Source of the DNA: Mesorhizobium sp. INR15
GTDB lineage: Bacteria > Pseudomonadota > Alphaproteobacteria > Rhizobiales > Rhizobiaceae
Length of the DNA: 64,000 nt
Direction of reading: 5' to 3'
Assembly: GCF_015500075.1 (NCBI RefSeq)
Contig: NZ_CP045496.1
Coordinates: 2,428,001-2,492,000, forward strand
Below, piece after piece: positions 35,037 to 43,455 of this stretch. How positions within the stretch are numbered: position 1 is the first letter of the stretch; each line of letters starts with the position of its first letter. Under the pieces are notes generated by a model that searched no databases, was not told where the DNA came from, and saw nothing but the letters and a program-made list of their open reading frames with translations. The position numbers and the translations under genes were made by a program.

Positions 35037-35263
35037 GGCGGCCCTTAGCTTGAAAGGTTCATTGCCTTGTTACGATGGCGGAACGGCGACCACGCGGCGA
35101 GGCTCGCTTCGCTCCAGCGCACCCGAACGGGCACAGGGTCGAAGTGAGGCGGCAAGGCCGAATCAAGTGATGTCGCGCGCTTCATGCGCGCTCTTCACCA
35201 TGGTTTCATGACGGGCGGATGAAGCCCTAACCGCTGGCCAGCGGCAGAGCAGTGCGGTTCAGG

Positions 35264-36676
35264 TCAGGCCGGGACCTTGATGACGGCGCGCAAGCCGCCA
35301 AGCGGGCTGTCGTCGAGCATGATGTCGCCGCCGTGGCTGCGGGCAATGTCGCGGGCGATGGAAAGGCCGAGGCCGGTGCCGCTGGCGTCGAGATTGCGCG
35401 CCTCGTCCAGCCGCACGAAGGGCTTGAACACATCCTCGCGCCTGTCGGCCGGAATGCCGGGGCCATCATCGTCGATGGTGACGAGAAGCGAGCCCCGGCC
35501 ATGATTGGCGGTCACTTCAACCGTCTTGGCATAGCGGAAGGCATTGCCGATGACGTTGGACATCAGCCGCGCGAAGGCGTGCGGCCTCACATGCACGTCA
35601 CGGTCGCCGGCCAGCGTGGTCGACAGCTTGCGCTTGCGCAGCTTGGCCTCTTCACTGAGCTTCTGGAAATAGGCCTCGAGATCGAAACGGCCGGCGTCTT
35701 CCGATGCCTCGCCGCGCGCGAAGGCGAGGTAACCCTCAAGCATCGACTGCATGTCGTCGATGTCCTGGTCGAGCGCCTTGGTGTCGGCCCGGCTGCCGGC
35801 CAGCGCCAGCTGCAGCTTGAAGCGGGTGAGAATGGTTCTGAGGTCATGGCTGACGCCGGTCAGCATGGCGGTGCGCTGCTCGATCTGGCGTTCGATGCGC
35901 TCGCGCATCTGGATGAAGGCGAAACCGGCGCGACGCACCTCTTCGGCGCCACGCGGACGGAAATCGCGCGGCATCGGCCGGCCCTTGCCGAAGCTTTCGG
36001 CGGCTTCGGCCAGCGTCAGGATCGGCCGGATCTGGTTGCGCAGGAAGGGGATGGCGATCATCAGAAGCACCAGCGAGGTGCCGACCATCCAGATCAGGAA
36101 AATGTGGGTGTTGGAAGCATAGGCCTGGCTGCGGCGCACGAAGACGCGCAGCACCTTGCCCTCAAGCTGGACGCGGACTTCGACGATGTTGGAATTGCCG
36201 ACCGTATCGATCCAGAAGGGACGGTTGATCTGGCGGGTGATCTCCGATGACAAGGCTTCGTCGAGGATCGAGAAGAAAGGTTTGGGGCCGGGCGGCGGCA
36301 GCGGATCGGGCGGCAAGAGGTCGATCTTCAGCTGCATGCGGTCCTGGGCGACGCGGATGATGTTGGCGTAGTCGGCGTCGTGCGGATAGGTCTCCATCAT
36401 GTCGATGATGGCGGCGATGTCGCGCACCGTGGCCTGCGACAGGCGCTGCGTCACGGTTGCCCAATGGCGTTCCATGAAGACAAAGGCGACAACCGATTGC
36501 AACAGGATCATCGGCGCGATGACGATGATCAGCGAGCGGGCATAGAGCCGCTTGGGCATGTAGAGCGAAACGAGGCGCCAGAACCGGTTCCAGGCGCGCG
36601 GTACCGCCTTCAGCGTGCGCGTCGCGCGAGCGCTCAAGCCGCCATCTCCCGGCTGTTGCAGTTCCGTGGTTGCCAT
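35264..36676 (-). CDS. EnvZ-type sensor histidine kinase
   Basis: A 470-residue inner-membrane kinase. One transmembrane segment near 45-65, a periplasmic domain of ~110 residues rich in Pro/Asp, a second segment near 175-195, HAMP, then HisKA with phospho-acceptor His in LTGVSHDLRTILTRFKLQLA. The HATPase has N box (MSNVIGNAFRYAK), G1 DDDGPGIP and G2 GTGLGLSIARDI. The H box reads RTILTRF where EnvZ-like kinases usually have RTPLTR. It is the third gene of marR-regulator-kinase, with the response regulator 52 bases upstream. Confidence 0.92.
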   Translation of the reverse strand: MATTELQQPGDGGLSARATRTLKAVPRAWNRFWRLVSLYMPKRLYARSLIIVIAPMILLQSVVAFVFMERHWATVTQRLSQATVRDIAAIIDMMETYPHDADYANIIRVAQDRMQLKIDLLPPDPLPPPGPKPFFSILDEALSSEITRQINRPFWIDTVGNSNIVEVRVQLEGKVLRVFVRRSQAYASNTHIFLIWMVGTSLVLLMIAIPFLRNQIRPILTLAEAAESFGKGRPMPRDFRPRGAEEVRRAGFAFIQMRERIERQIEQRTAMLTGVSHDLRTILTRFKLQLALAGSRADTKALDQDIDDMQSMLEGYLAFARGEASEDAGRFDLEAYFQKLSEEAKLRKRKLSTTLAGDRDVHVRPHAFARLMSNVIGNAFRYAKTVEVTANHGRGSLLVTIDDDGPGIPADRREDVFKPFVRLDEARNLDASGTGLGLSIARDIARSHGGDIMLDDSPLGGLRAVIKVPA

Positions 36677-36728
36677 TCGATCTTTTCGCTCGTCAGCGGC
36701 CGCTTAGCAAAGCGCCGCGAACGACATC

Positions 36729-37442
36729 CTATTCCACGCTGAGCCGATACCCAATACCGCGCACGGTCTGCAGCCACACCGGGTTGGATGGATCGCGCTC
36801 GATCTTGCGGCGCAGCCGGTTGATCTGGACGTCGATGGTGCGTTCGCCGACGTCGGATTCGTCACCGACCAGTTCGTGACGCGGGATGGTTTCGCCGGCC
36901 CGCGCGGCGAAGATCGCCAGAATCTCCTGCTCGCGGTCGGTCAGTTTCAGGGCCTCGCCACCACGCTTCAGCTCGCGCCTGGCGATCTGGAACGTGTAGG
37001 GCCCGAAGACAAGCTGCTCGACCTTGGGTGTCGTCGCCGGGCCGCCCCGGCGCAGGATGTTGTTGATGCGCAGGATCAGTTCGCGCGGGTCGAAAGGCTT
37101 TGGCAGATAGTCATCGGCGCCGGCCTCCAGTCCGTTGATGCGGCTGTCGGTTTCCGACAGCGCCGTCAGCATCAGGATCGGCACGGTCTTCTCGGCACGC
37201 AGCGACTTGGTCAGGTCGACGCCGCTTTCGCCCGGCATCATTACATCGAGCACCAGAAGGTCGAAGTCCAAGCCGGCGAGCTTGCGCCGGGCTTCACCGG
37301 CATTGCCGGCGACGGTGACGCGAAAGCCGTTTTCGGTCAGATACTGCTTGAGCAGGTTGCGGATGCGGGTGTCGTCGTCGACCACCAGCAGATGCGGGGC
37401 ATCATCGTCCGGTGCGGCCGGACCGCTTTCAATGTTCTCCAT
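36729..37442 (-). CDS. OmpR-family response regulator
   Basis: A 237-residue regulator. The receiver domain starts HLLVVDDDTRIRNLLKQYLT; the phospho-acceptor Asp is in LLVLDVMMPGESG, and Lys in LPKPFDPRELILRI. The winged-helix DNA-binding domain has LTDREQEILAIFAARAGETI and RRKIERDPSNPVWLQTVRGI. Start ATG 37442 has GAGGG 7 bases upstream and lies inside the last codons of the upstream marR gene (14-base overlap), so the three genes form one operon. Confidence 0.94.
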   Translation of the reverse strand: MENIESGPAAPDDDAPHLLVVDDDTRIRNLLKQYLTENGFRVTVAGNAGEARRKLAGLDFDLLVLDVMMPGESGVDLTKSLRAEKTVPILMLTALSETDSRINGLEAGADDYLPKPFDPRELILRINNILRRGGPATTPKVEQLVFGPYTFQIARRELKRGGEALKLTDREQEILAIFAARAGETIPRHELVGDESDVGERTIDVQINRLRRKIERDPSNPVWLQTVRGIGYRLSVE

Positions 37443-37956
37443 GGCTTTTCCCTCTAGCCGGTCCAACGTCGATCTGCGCTCTTAGTTCCGGATTGACCAT
37501 CGCCTCAAGGAAACGTTCAACCAAGGCGCGTTCCGGATTTCCGGAATCTTCCAATGCAGCATGGATGCGGCGTGACTGTGGCCGTGCCAGCGCCAGTGCC
37601 AGCGCACGGCCCTTGGCGGTCGGGTAGAGTTCGCGCTGGCGGCGGTCACGCGGCCCCTGCAACTGGACGATATGATCGGTGTCGATGAGCTGCTTGAGCA
37701 CGCGCGCCAGGCTCTGCTTGGTGATCTTCAACACGTCGAGCAATTCGGCGACCGTCAGGCCTGGCCTGCGGTTGACGAAATGCAGCACGCGGTGATGCGC
37801 GCGGCCGAAGCCGTAATCGGCCAGGATCTGGTCCGGATCGGAGGTGAAGTCGCGATAGGCGAAGAAGAACAGTTCGATGATGGCGAAGTCGATGCCGTCC
37901 TCGTCGGTGATGGCCGTCCTGATCGGTTTTCCGGCTGCTTGGCTTCGATCCGTCAT
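37429..37956 (-). CDS. MarR-family regulator, first gene of a two-component operon
   Basis: A 175-residue winged-helix protein. The recognition region RPGLTVAELLDVLKITKQSL is followed by the wing DHIVQLQGPRDRRQRELYPT, a MarR pattern. The second ATG at 37956 (5 bases after GGAG) is favoured over the ATG one codon earlier, which is too close to it. A 25-base near-palindrome lies 23 bases upstream and may be its operator. The 3' end overlaps the response regulator start. It is divergent from ilvE. Confidence 0.88.
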   Translation of the reverse strand: MTDRSQAAGKPIRTAITDEDGIDFAIIELFFFAYRDFTSDPDQILADYGFGRAHHRVLHFVNRRPGLTVAELLDVLKITKQSLARVLKQLIDTDHIVQLQGPRDRRQRELYPTAKGRALALALARPQSRRIHAALEDSGNPERALVERFLEAMVNPELRAQIDVGPARGKSHGEH

Positions 37957-37978
37957 CATTTCTCCGTAGGAAAGGAAG

Positions 37979-38003
37979 ATTATGTCAGTACTATTGACGT
38001 AAT
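37979..38003. promoter_or_regulatory. Candidate MarR operator, inverted repeat
   Basis: ATTATGTCA, 7 bases, TGACGTAAT: nine-base arms with one mismatch, centred 35 bases upstream of the marR ATG and inside the divergent region with ilvE. This size and symmetry suit a MarR dimer. Binding is inferred. Confidence 0.5.
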
Positions 38004-38216
38004 TTCCCTGCAATGGTAATTTTTGACAAGCTTTTCGGCGGATTGCGAACGAAAAGGCAAGGCGAAGCCGTTTTTCCGGAACTTCCTGAGTTTGCCAGAG
38101 CACGGATATCCGCTTACGCTTCAAAGCATTGGTCAGCCCTCGCCAAGCATGGCTCGGCCGACATGAAACACGCAACGGCACAAGACTAGGCGGGCAGGGG
38201 CCCGTGGGAGGTTATG

Positions 38217-39110
38217 ATGGCATCCGTTCCCTTCGATCAGTTGGACGGCTTTATCTGGATGAACGGCGAATTCGTCAAATGGGGCGACGCCAAGGTTCAT
38301 GTGCTGACCCATGGTCTGCACTACGCCAGCGCGGTTTTTGAAGGCGAGCGCGCTTACGGCGGTGCGATCTTCAAGCTGAACGAGCATACCGAGCGCCTGC
38401 ATGAATCGGCGCGGCTGCTTGGGTTCAAGATTCCCTATTCGGTCGCCGAACTCAACGATGCTTCGACCACGCTTTTGAAGAAGCAGGGTTTCCAGGACGC
38501 CTATGTGCGGCCGATCGCCTGGCGCGGCAGCGAGCAGATGGGCGTCTCGGCGCAGAACAACCGCATCAATGTGTCCATCGCCATCTGGCAATGGCCGAGC
38601 TATTTCGACCCGGCGCAGAAGCTGAAAGGCATCCGTCTCGACATGGCGGAATGGCGCCGGCCGGATCCACGCACCGCACCGTCGAAGTCGAAGGCCGCCG
38701 GCCTCTACATGATCTGCACCATGTCCAAGCATGCCGCAGAGGCCAGGGGCTATGCCGATGCCATGATGCTCGACTGGCGTGGCCAGGTCGCCGAGGCAAC
38801 CGGCGCCAACATCTTCTTCGTCAAGGACGGCAAGATCCATACGCCGAAGCCGGACTGCTTCCTTGACGGCATCACCCGCCGCACGGTCATCGGCCTGGCC
38901 AAGGACCGTGGCCTGGAAATCATCGAACGCGCCATCATGCCGGAAGAACTGGAAGGCTTCGAGCAGTGTTTCCTGACCGGAACCGCGGCGGAAGTAACGC
39001 CGGTTTCGGAGATCGGCCCTTACCGATTCGAGGTTGGTGAAATCGCCAAGACATTGATGAATGACTACTCAGCGGCCGTTCAGCCAAAGCAAGCGATCGC
39101 CGCGGAATAA
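38217..39110 (+). CDS. ilvE: Branched-chain amino-acid aminotransferase
   Basis: A 297-residue fold-type IV PLP enzyme that makes Val, Leu and Ile from their 2-oxo acids. The N-terminal MNGEFVKWGDAKVHVLTHGL, then HYASAVFEGERAYGG, and the PLP-binding region KAAGLYMICTMSKHAAEARG, with Lys, agree with IlvE, as does GFEQCFLTGTAAEVTPVSEI. The second ATG of two (38217) has GGAGG 5 bases upstream. A strong terminator follows. D-amino-acid aminotransferase and ADC lyase are less likely because of the length and motifs. Confidence 0.93.
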   Translation: MASVPFDQLDGFIWMNGEFVKWGDAKVHVLTHGLHYASAVFEGERAYGGAIFKLNEHTERLHESARLLGFKIPYSVAELNDASTTLLKKQGFQDAYVRPIAWRGSEQMGVSAQNNRINVSIAIWQWPSYFDPAQKLKGIRLDMAEWRRPDPRTAPSKSKAAGLYMICTMSKHAAEARGYADAMMLDWRGQVAEATGANIFFVKDGKIHTPKPDCFLDGITRRTVIGLAKDRGLEIIERAIMPEELEGFEQCFLTGTAAEVTPVSEIGPYRFEVGEIAKTLMNDYSAAVQPKQAIAAE

Positions 39111-39137
39111 CGATAGTCACAGCTTTTCCAGCAAGCA

Positions 39138-39166
39138 GGGGCGGTTTTCAGGCCGCCCCTTTTATT
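39138..39166 (+). terminator. Rho-independent terminator of ilvE
   Basis: GGGGCGG, 8-base loop, CCGCCCC and TTTTATTT, about 28 bases after the ilvE stop. Confidence 0.88.
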
Positions 39167-39255
39167 TCAGCATCTGCGCATTTGACTTTCGTCCAATTCG
39201 GCGTCTCATGATGGTGTCGGCCCGGGAGGCTGGCAGCTATGGAGGGACTAGTAAT

Positions 39256-39573
39256 ATGGACATGAACACGCTTCTTCCGATCATTGTACAAGTGATTACG
39301 GGCGTCATCGGTGGTCAGGCGATCGGTGTGGCGCTCAAGAACGCGGCGATGGGCCAGCTTCCCAAAATCCTGGGCGGTGCCATTGGCGGCGTCGGCGGCG
39401 CGGCGATCCTCGGCAGCCTGCTTGGCGGCGGCACGATCGATCCGGCGGCGGCTGCCACGGCAGCTGGTGGCCTGGGCAGCGTTCTGGACCTCAAGAACAT
39501 CGTTGGCGGTGCCGGCGGCGGCGCGATCCTGACCGGCATTCTGGGCGCGGTCATGGGCGCGATGAAGAAGTAA
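39256..39573 (+). CDS. Small Gly/Ala-rich membrane protein, unknown function
   Basis: A 105-residue, strongly hydrophobic protein rich in Gly, Ala, Ile and Leu (IIVQVITGVIGGQAIGVAL, later GGAIGGVGGAAILGSLLGGG). It looks like two or three tight helices with GxxxG-type packing, flanked by Asn/Asp and ending KK. GGAGGG lies 9 bases upstream. No family is recognised, although similar glycine-zipper-like proteins are frequent in rhizobia. It stands alone between two terminators. Confidence 0.65.
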   Translation: MDMNTLLPIIVQVITGVIGGQAIGVALKNAAMGQLPKILGGAIGGVGGAAILGSLLGGGTIDPAAAATAAGGLGSVLDLKNIVGGAGGGAILTGILGAVMGAMKK

Positions 39574-39596
39574 GCCTCACGGTCTCGGATTTTCGC

Positions 39597-39622
39597 ATGG
39601 GCGGCTTCGGCCGCCCATTTCT
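39597..39622 (+). terminator. Terminator of the small membrane protein gene
   Basis: ATGGGCGG, loop CTTCGG, CCGCCCAT and TTCTGTTT, about 23 bases after the stop. Confidence 0.8.
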
Positions 39623-39711
39623 GTTTCGCGGATACTCTCTGTTCGATTTTTCAAGGTGGACGCCTTTCTCCCGCGCCTCTACATCGAGGCTGAGGCAGCG
39701 AAAGGACGATC

Positions 39712-40353
39712 ATGGGTCAGCTCAATGCCGGCATCGTGCCGGTCACACCGTTCCAGCAGAACTGCACCATCCTGTTCGACATGGACGACAAGCAGGGCGT
39801 CGTTGTCGATCCGGGCGGCGATATCGACAAGGTGCTGGCGGCGCTGAAGGAAAACGCGATTACTGCCGGTGCGATCTGGATCACGCATGGTCATATCGAT
39901 CACGCCGGCGGCGCCATGGATTTGAAAGACGCACTCGGGGTCGAGATCATCGGTCCGCATGAGGACGACAAGCCGCTGCTCGCCAATCTCGAAAACCAGG
40001 CGAAGCGCTTCGGCATCACCGACACCGTGCGCAACTGTGTTCCCGACCGGTTTCTCAGCGAAGGCGAGACGGTGTCTTTTGGCCAGCATGTATTCGAGGT
40101 GTTGCATTGCCCAGGCCATGCGCCCGGCCATGTCGTCTACTACAATCGCGCGGCCAAGTTCGCCCATGTCGGCGACGTGCTGTTTCGTGGTTCCATAGGG
40201 CGCACCGACCTGCCGGGTGGAGATCATGCGGCGCTGATCGCCTCGATCAAGAACAAGCTCCTGCCGCTCGGCGACGACATAGGCTTCATTTGCGGTCACG
40301 GGCCGGGCGGCCGTTTCGGGGAAGAACGGCGGACGAATCCGTTCTTGACCTGA
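39712..40353 (+). CDS. Metallo-beta-lactamase-fold hydrolase, glyoxalase II-like
   Basis: A 213-residue MBL-fold protein. The metal site THGHIDHAGG (H-x-H-x-D-H) is followed by CPGHAPGHVVY, HVGDVLFRGSIGRTDLPGGD and CGHGPGGRFGEERRTNPFL, all typical of the YcbL/glyoxalase II-like subgroup. Such proteins hydrolyse glutathione thioesters or similar small substrates; the exact substrate is open. A terminator follows. Confidence 0.9.
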   Translation: MGQLNAGIVPVTPFQQNCTILFDMDDKQGVVVDPGGDIDKVLAALKENAITAGAIWITHGHIDHAGGAMDLKDALGVEIIGPHEDDKPLLANLENQAKRFGITDTVRNCVPDRFLSEGETVSFGQHVFEVLHCPGHAPGHVVYYNRAAKFAHVGDVLFRGSIGRTDLPGGDHAALIASIKNKLLPLGDDIGFICGHGPGGRFGEERRTNPFLT

Positions 40354-40373
40354 CTCTTTGAGACGCGAACACC

Positions 40374-40408
40374 AAAAAGGCGCTGGCCTCGCGGCCAGCG
40401 CCTTTTTG
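40374..40408. terminator. Bidirectional terminator
   Basis: AAAAAGGCGCTGGCC, TCGC, GGCCAGCGCCTTTTT: a 15-base stem-and-tail that works on both strands, between the convergent MBL hydrolase and BA14K genes. Confidence 0.92.
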
Positions 40409-40430
40409 TTTGAGGCAGGGAACCTCTTGG

Positions 40431-40871
40431 TTAGTTCGCGGTGCAGAAATGCTGGTCGCCGTCATTGCCGGTGAACGTGCCGGTGCGGGCGTTGAAGGTC
40501 CGGTAGCGGTCCGAGCAGTATTCGTACCAGCCGCGGGTCCACGGCTCAGCGTAACCCTGGTTGTAGACGACGCGCGGTTCGGCGTAGTAGCGACGGATCG
40601 GGGCCGGCCGCGGCCGCACTTCTCGGTAATAGCCGTCGTCGTAGCCGTCGTAACCATCATAGTCGTTGTAGCTGGGCTGGCGGTTGTTGTTGTTGAGCGC
40701 GCCAACGATCAGGGCACCGGCCGCGAGGCCAAGCACCCCGGCCGCGATGGCATCACCATTGCCTCGGCCATGGTGGCGGCGCCAGTCACCGGCGTTTGCC
40801 GCAGGCAAGGTCGCCAGCGTGGTGGCGACAACCGCGGCGGACAGAATGGCGGTCTTGAAAATTCGGTTCAT
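40431..40871 (-). CDS. BA14K-family secreted protein
   Basis: A 146-residue protein with a signal peptide (MNRIFKTAILSAAVVATTLA to ANA), a glycine/alanine helical segment, a Tyr/Asp-rich middle (NDYDGYDGYDDGYY) and the BA14K motif at the C-terminus (WYEYCSDRYRTFNARTGTFT, then GNDGDQHFC). BA14K proteins are immunoreactive lectin-like proteins first described in Brucella and common in Rhizobiales. Function in free-living species is not known. The two conserved Cys (in YCSDRY and HFC) can form a disulfide. Confidence 0.88.
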   Translation of the reverse strand: MNRIFKTAILSAAVVATTLATLPAANAGDWRRHHGRGNGDAIAAGVLGLAAGALIVGALNNNNRQPSYNDYDGYDGYDDGYYREVRPRPAPIRRYYAEPRVVYNQGYAEPWTRGWYEYCSDRYRTFNARTGTFTGNDGDQHFCTAN

Positions 40872-41002
40872 GTCGGTCTCCTTCGTGCCGGCCCGTATAG
40901 TTTCGGGGGATGCGGTCCGGCTTTACCAAAGACTAATATGCGACCGTGGCTGAACGGGGGCTGAACGGAATTCAACGGTACAATTCAAAAACAGGCATTA
41001 GA

Positions 41003-41026
41003 AAATCGCACGCTCCCAAAGGAGCG
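41003..41026 (-). terminator. Probable terminator of the 41066 cold-shock gene
   Basis: On the minus strand CGCTCC, loop TTTG, GGAGCG followed by TGCGATTTTC, about 40 bases after the stop. Confidence 0.5.
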
Positions 41027-41065
41027 GAACCGTCCCGTCGAAGCCGTCGTCTGTCGGAAAGCGGC

Positions 41066-41278
41066 TTAGCCGACTGACAGGTTGACGGCCTTGGGGCCCT
41101 TGCCACGCTTGTCCGGCTCGGTGTCGAATGACACTTTCTGTCCATCCTCGAGACCGGGAAGACCCGACGCCTGCACGGCTGAAATGTGGACGAAAACATC
41201 CTTCGCGCCATCATCGGGCGTGATGAAGCCGAAGCCCTTGGCATGGTTGAAGAATTTCACGGTGCCGGTCTGCGGCAT
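41066..41278 (-). CDS. Cold-shock protein (CspA family)
   Basis: A 70-residue cold-shock domain protein. RNP1 is KGFGFITPD and RNP2 is VFVHISAVQ, both intact, so it should bind single-stranded RNA or DNA. The C-terminus DKRGKGPKAVNLSVG is normal. Long upstream regions (here ~230 bases) are usual for csp genes with a cold-responsive 5' UTR. A close paralogue lies 340 bases upstream on the same strand. Confidence 0.95.
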   Translation of the reverse strand: MPQTGTVKFFNHAKGFGFITPDDGAKDVFVHISAVQASGLPGLEDGQKVSFDTEPDKRGKGPKAVNLSVG

Positions 41279-41504
41279 GGGAAGCTCCTTTATCCCATAA
41301 AGTCCAGTCTCGGGCCGGCAAATGCCCGATGGGAAATTTGTCCTTTATTTTAGCGCTATCGGCAAGAGAAAGTTTTGCGGGGCCTAAACCATGCCGCGTG
41401 GAAACGGATTCATGCGACGCTTTGGGTTTTTGCGTCCATGCCTGTCTTTGCCTCAAAACCGGGCCACTTCTAAGCGACAGGCATCAGGCTACGCCCGCAA
41501 TATG
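41279..41504. promoter_or_regulatory. Upstream region of the 41066 cold-shock gene
   Basis: About 225 bases with no gene. It likely holds the promoter and a long 5' UTR. GGAGCTTCC lies just before the ATG. I cannot define a thermosensor structure by eye. Confidence 0.4.
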
Positions 41505-41541
41505 AAAAAGGCGCGACGAAAATCGCCGCGCCTTTCGAAAT
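41505..41541 (-). terminator. Terminator of the 41615 cold-shock gene
   Basis: On the minus strand AAAGGCGCGGCGA, loop, TCGTCGCGCC and TTTTTCATAT, about 75 bases beyond the stop. A typical intrinsic terminator. Confidence 0.75.
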
Positions 41542-41614
41542 TAAAACCCGTCTCCAAGGCTTAGACCCGGAGGCTCCTTTACACGTCGACAGGGACGTGC
41601 GGCGCGCCGATCGC

Positions 41615-41824
41615 TCAGGCTGCGCGGAGGTTGACCGCCTTCGGGCCCTTGCCCATGCGATCCGGCTCGACGTCGAAGGTGACCTTCTGGCCGTCGACGA
41701 GCGTGCGCAGGCCCGAAGCCTCGATCGCGGAGATGTGGACAAACACATCCTTGGCGCCGCCGTCGGGCGTGATGAAACCGAAGCCTTTGGTAGCGTTGAA
41801 GAATTTAACGGTGCCGGTCTGCAT
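41615..41824 (-). CDS. Cold-shock protein (CspA family)
   Basis: A 69-residue cold-shock protein closely related to the one at 41066 (about 80 percent by eye). RNP1 KGFGFITPD and RNP2 VFVHISAIE are intact. It has its own terminator downstream and a long non-coding region upstream (to 42398), so it is probably transcribed alone with a structured leader. Confidence 0.95.
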   Translation of the reverse strand: MQTGTVKFFNATKGFGFITPDGGAKDVFVHISAIEASGLRTLVDGQKVTFDVEPDRMGKGPKAVNLRAA

Positions 41825-42398
41825 TGGGGAACTCCTTCACCCGTTCAGTCTTTGATGGTCCTGCCCGCCACCTGGCGTCGAGGGCAAGTCCCGGTGGTTT
41901 CTTCGGCAGTCATGCATTGGCGCATGGTCGAACCCCCCGCCGAAAACGGGGCCGTCAGAGATTCACAGTATCGGGGAAAGGTCGTCCAAAACGTTCCGCT
42001 CTCCGGGTCGTAAATGCCCGAACACAAAATTTATCGCATGGAAACGTGAAGGTTGCAAGATAGCGCCGCGGGTGGCCCAATGGGCGCATCCGACGCATGA
42101 ATCGACCGATCTGAGCGGCGACGGGCCGGAGATAGCCCCGGTCGCCGGCGGGGTCATCGGCCCAGAGCGAGGCCACGAGTAGGCCAGCGAGGGCGCGCCC
42201 TGTTGTCGTGGCTGACGAGCATGTCGTTTATCGTTGGCGCCTTCCGGCGAAGCGCGAGGCGCCGGGGTTGCATTTGGCAGTGGAATGGCGAGGATCGCGT
42301 GAGAGCCGGCGGATTTAAGCTTTGCTTTTTGGATCTCGTTGTTCCAAATCGCCGCGCACTCTTGCGCGACGCGCATCCGGACGGGGGTCGAGGAAAAT
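41825..42398. other. Long intergenic region between a cold-shock gene and the Kazal lipoprotein
   Basis: About 570 bases between divergent genes. No supported gene is seen; open frames on both strands lack ribosome sites and look like GC-rich noise. It must contain the promoter and probably a long 5' UTR for the cold-shock gene. GTTTTCGGCGGGGG (minus strand, near 41940) could be part of a stem. The part from 42060 to 42380 is unexplained. Confidence 0.4.
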
Positions 42399-42815
42399 AT
42401 GATCATGAAATTTCTTGCGGCGATTTTCTCACGCCAGGGTTTTGCCATCCTGTTCCTGTCGGCAATTCTTGCCGCCTGTACCGTGGTGGTCGATGACGGT
42501 CCGGGGCAGCGCCCGCGTCCGCCAAGGCCGGAGCCGCAATTCTGTACCAAGCAGTATGAACCGGTCTGTGCCCGCCGTGGCGGCGACCGCCAGACCTTTG
42601 CCAATTCCTGCGAGGCTGACCGGGCCGGATACCGGATCGTACGCGATGGCCCATGCCGCGATGGCGGTGGCGGTGGTGGTGGCGGCGAGCAGACCTTCTG
42701 CACCCGCGAATACGCACCGGTTTGCGCCCGCCGCGACGGCCAGTTGCGAACCTTCCCCAACGCTTGCGAAGCCCGCGCCGCGGACTATCGCGTGGTTGAC
42801 GACGGACCCTGCTGA
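42399..42815 (+). CDS. Lipoprotein with two Kazal-type protease-inhibitor domains
   Basis: A 138-residue lipoprotein. The signal ends with lipobox LAAC (Cys27). Two Kazal-like domains follow: FCTKQYEPVCARRGGDRQTF (cysteines 49, 57, 71, 86) and FCTREYAPVCARRDGQLRTF (101, 109, 123, 138), joined by a poly-Gly linker (about 89-96). Each has C-x7-C-x13-C-x14-C, a short Kazal pattern with two likely disulfides, and the exposed YxPVCAR loop expected to face a serine protease. It could inhibit a host, predator or own periplasmic protease. GAGG is 5 bases before the ATG. Confidence 0.85.
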   Translation: MIMKFLAAIFSRQGFAILFLSAILAACTVVVDDGPGQRPRPPRPEPQFCTKQYEPVCARRGGDRQTFANSCEADRAGYRIVRDGPCRDGGGGGGGGEQTFCTREYAPVCARRDGQLRTFPNACEARAADYRVVDDGPC

Positions 42816-42855
42816 GATGTTGATGGCCCCTTTTCCTGCGGCGGGAGGGGGCGCT

Positions 42856-43080
42856 TCACACCCCTGCGGGATACGCACCATCGGCCGGGCCGGCATATAG
42901 CTCGCCACCGTCTTCGTCGGAAATGCGCAGGCGGTCGGGGATTTGAGGCATGGCCAGGGTGTGGAACAGCGCGGTCGCACCTTGCAGGGCGGCGCGCAGA
43001 TTCGGCGCTTCCAGGGATACTTTGTCGAGCGTGGCCTCGTCGGCGTCGCGCGAGCGATAGAACTCGATAACGAAATTCAA
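42856..43080 (-). CDS. Small conserved-looking hypothetical protein, 74 aa
   Basis: The frame reads (M)NFVIEFYRSRDADEATLDKV and ends in YAGPADGAYPAGV. It starts at TTG 43080 with GGAGG 5 bases upstream, a strong signal for a non-ATG start. The protein has a beta-alpha start (NFVIEFYR), a helical centre and an acidic ISDEDGGELYAG region. I recall similar short rhizobial proteins but no function. No signal peptide. Confidence 0.65.
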   Translation of the reverse strand: MNFVIEFYRSRDADEATLDKVSLEAPNLRAALQGATALFHTLAMPQIPDRLRISDEDGGELYAGPADGAYPAGV

Positions 43081-43225
43081 GCGCGCCTCCGTGGCGGGAT
43101 ATTGCGCGGTCCGCTGCCGCGATCTTCTTGCCTGACCATCATCCTGCCGAAACCTCACTTTTCGGGATCGTGGCCAAGGTCTCTCTCTTCGGCGCCGAAG
43201 GGAGCCGAAGAGAGAGGCTTCGGAA

Positions 43226-43363
43226 TTAACCCTTCGACTTCGGCTTAAGGCTGGTTTCCGCCTGCTTGACGGCCGAGCCGAACGGCGAGGCTGGCTTCGC
43301 CGCCACCTTGTCCTTCTTGGGCTTGCGTGCCTCGCGGTTACTGCGTTGCTGACTCTTGGCCAT
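43226..43363 (-). CDS. Very small basic protein, 45 aa
   Basis: ATG 43363 to TAA 43226, 45 residues, with GAGGA 5 bases upstream. The sequence MAKSQQRSNREARKPKKDKV is Lys/Arg-rich, with the remainder alternating Lys and small residues and ending KPKSKG. The N-terminus resembles small basic proteins (MAKSQMRSNREAKKPK type) widely seen in Rhizobiales with unknown function; nucleic-acid or ribosome binding is a guess. Confidence 0.65.
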   Translation of the reverse strand: MAKSQQRSNREARKPKKDKVAAKPASPFGSAVKQAETSLKPKSKG

Positions 43364-43455
43364 TTTTATCCTCGTTGGTTGATGACGTCGGCGAAATAAT
43401 GACGCTCACGTAAAGCAAGCCGCGTCGATGCGACGTGCTTTACGTCTTCGGCTCC

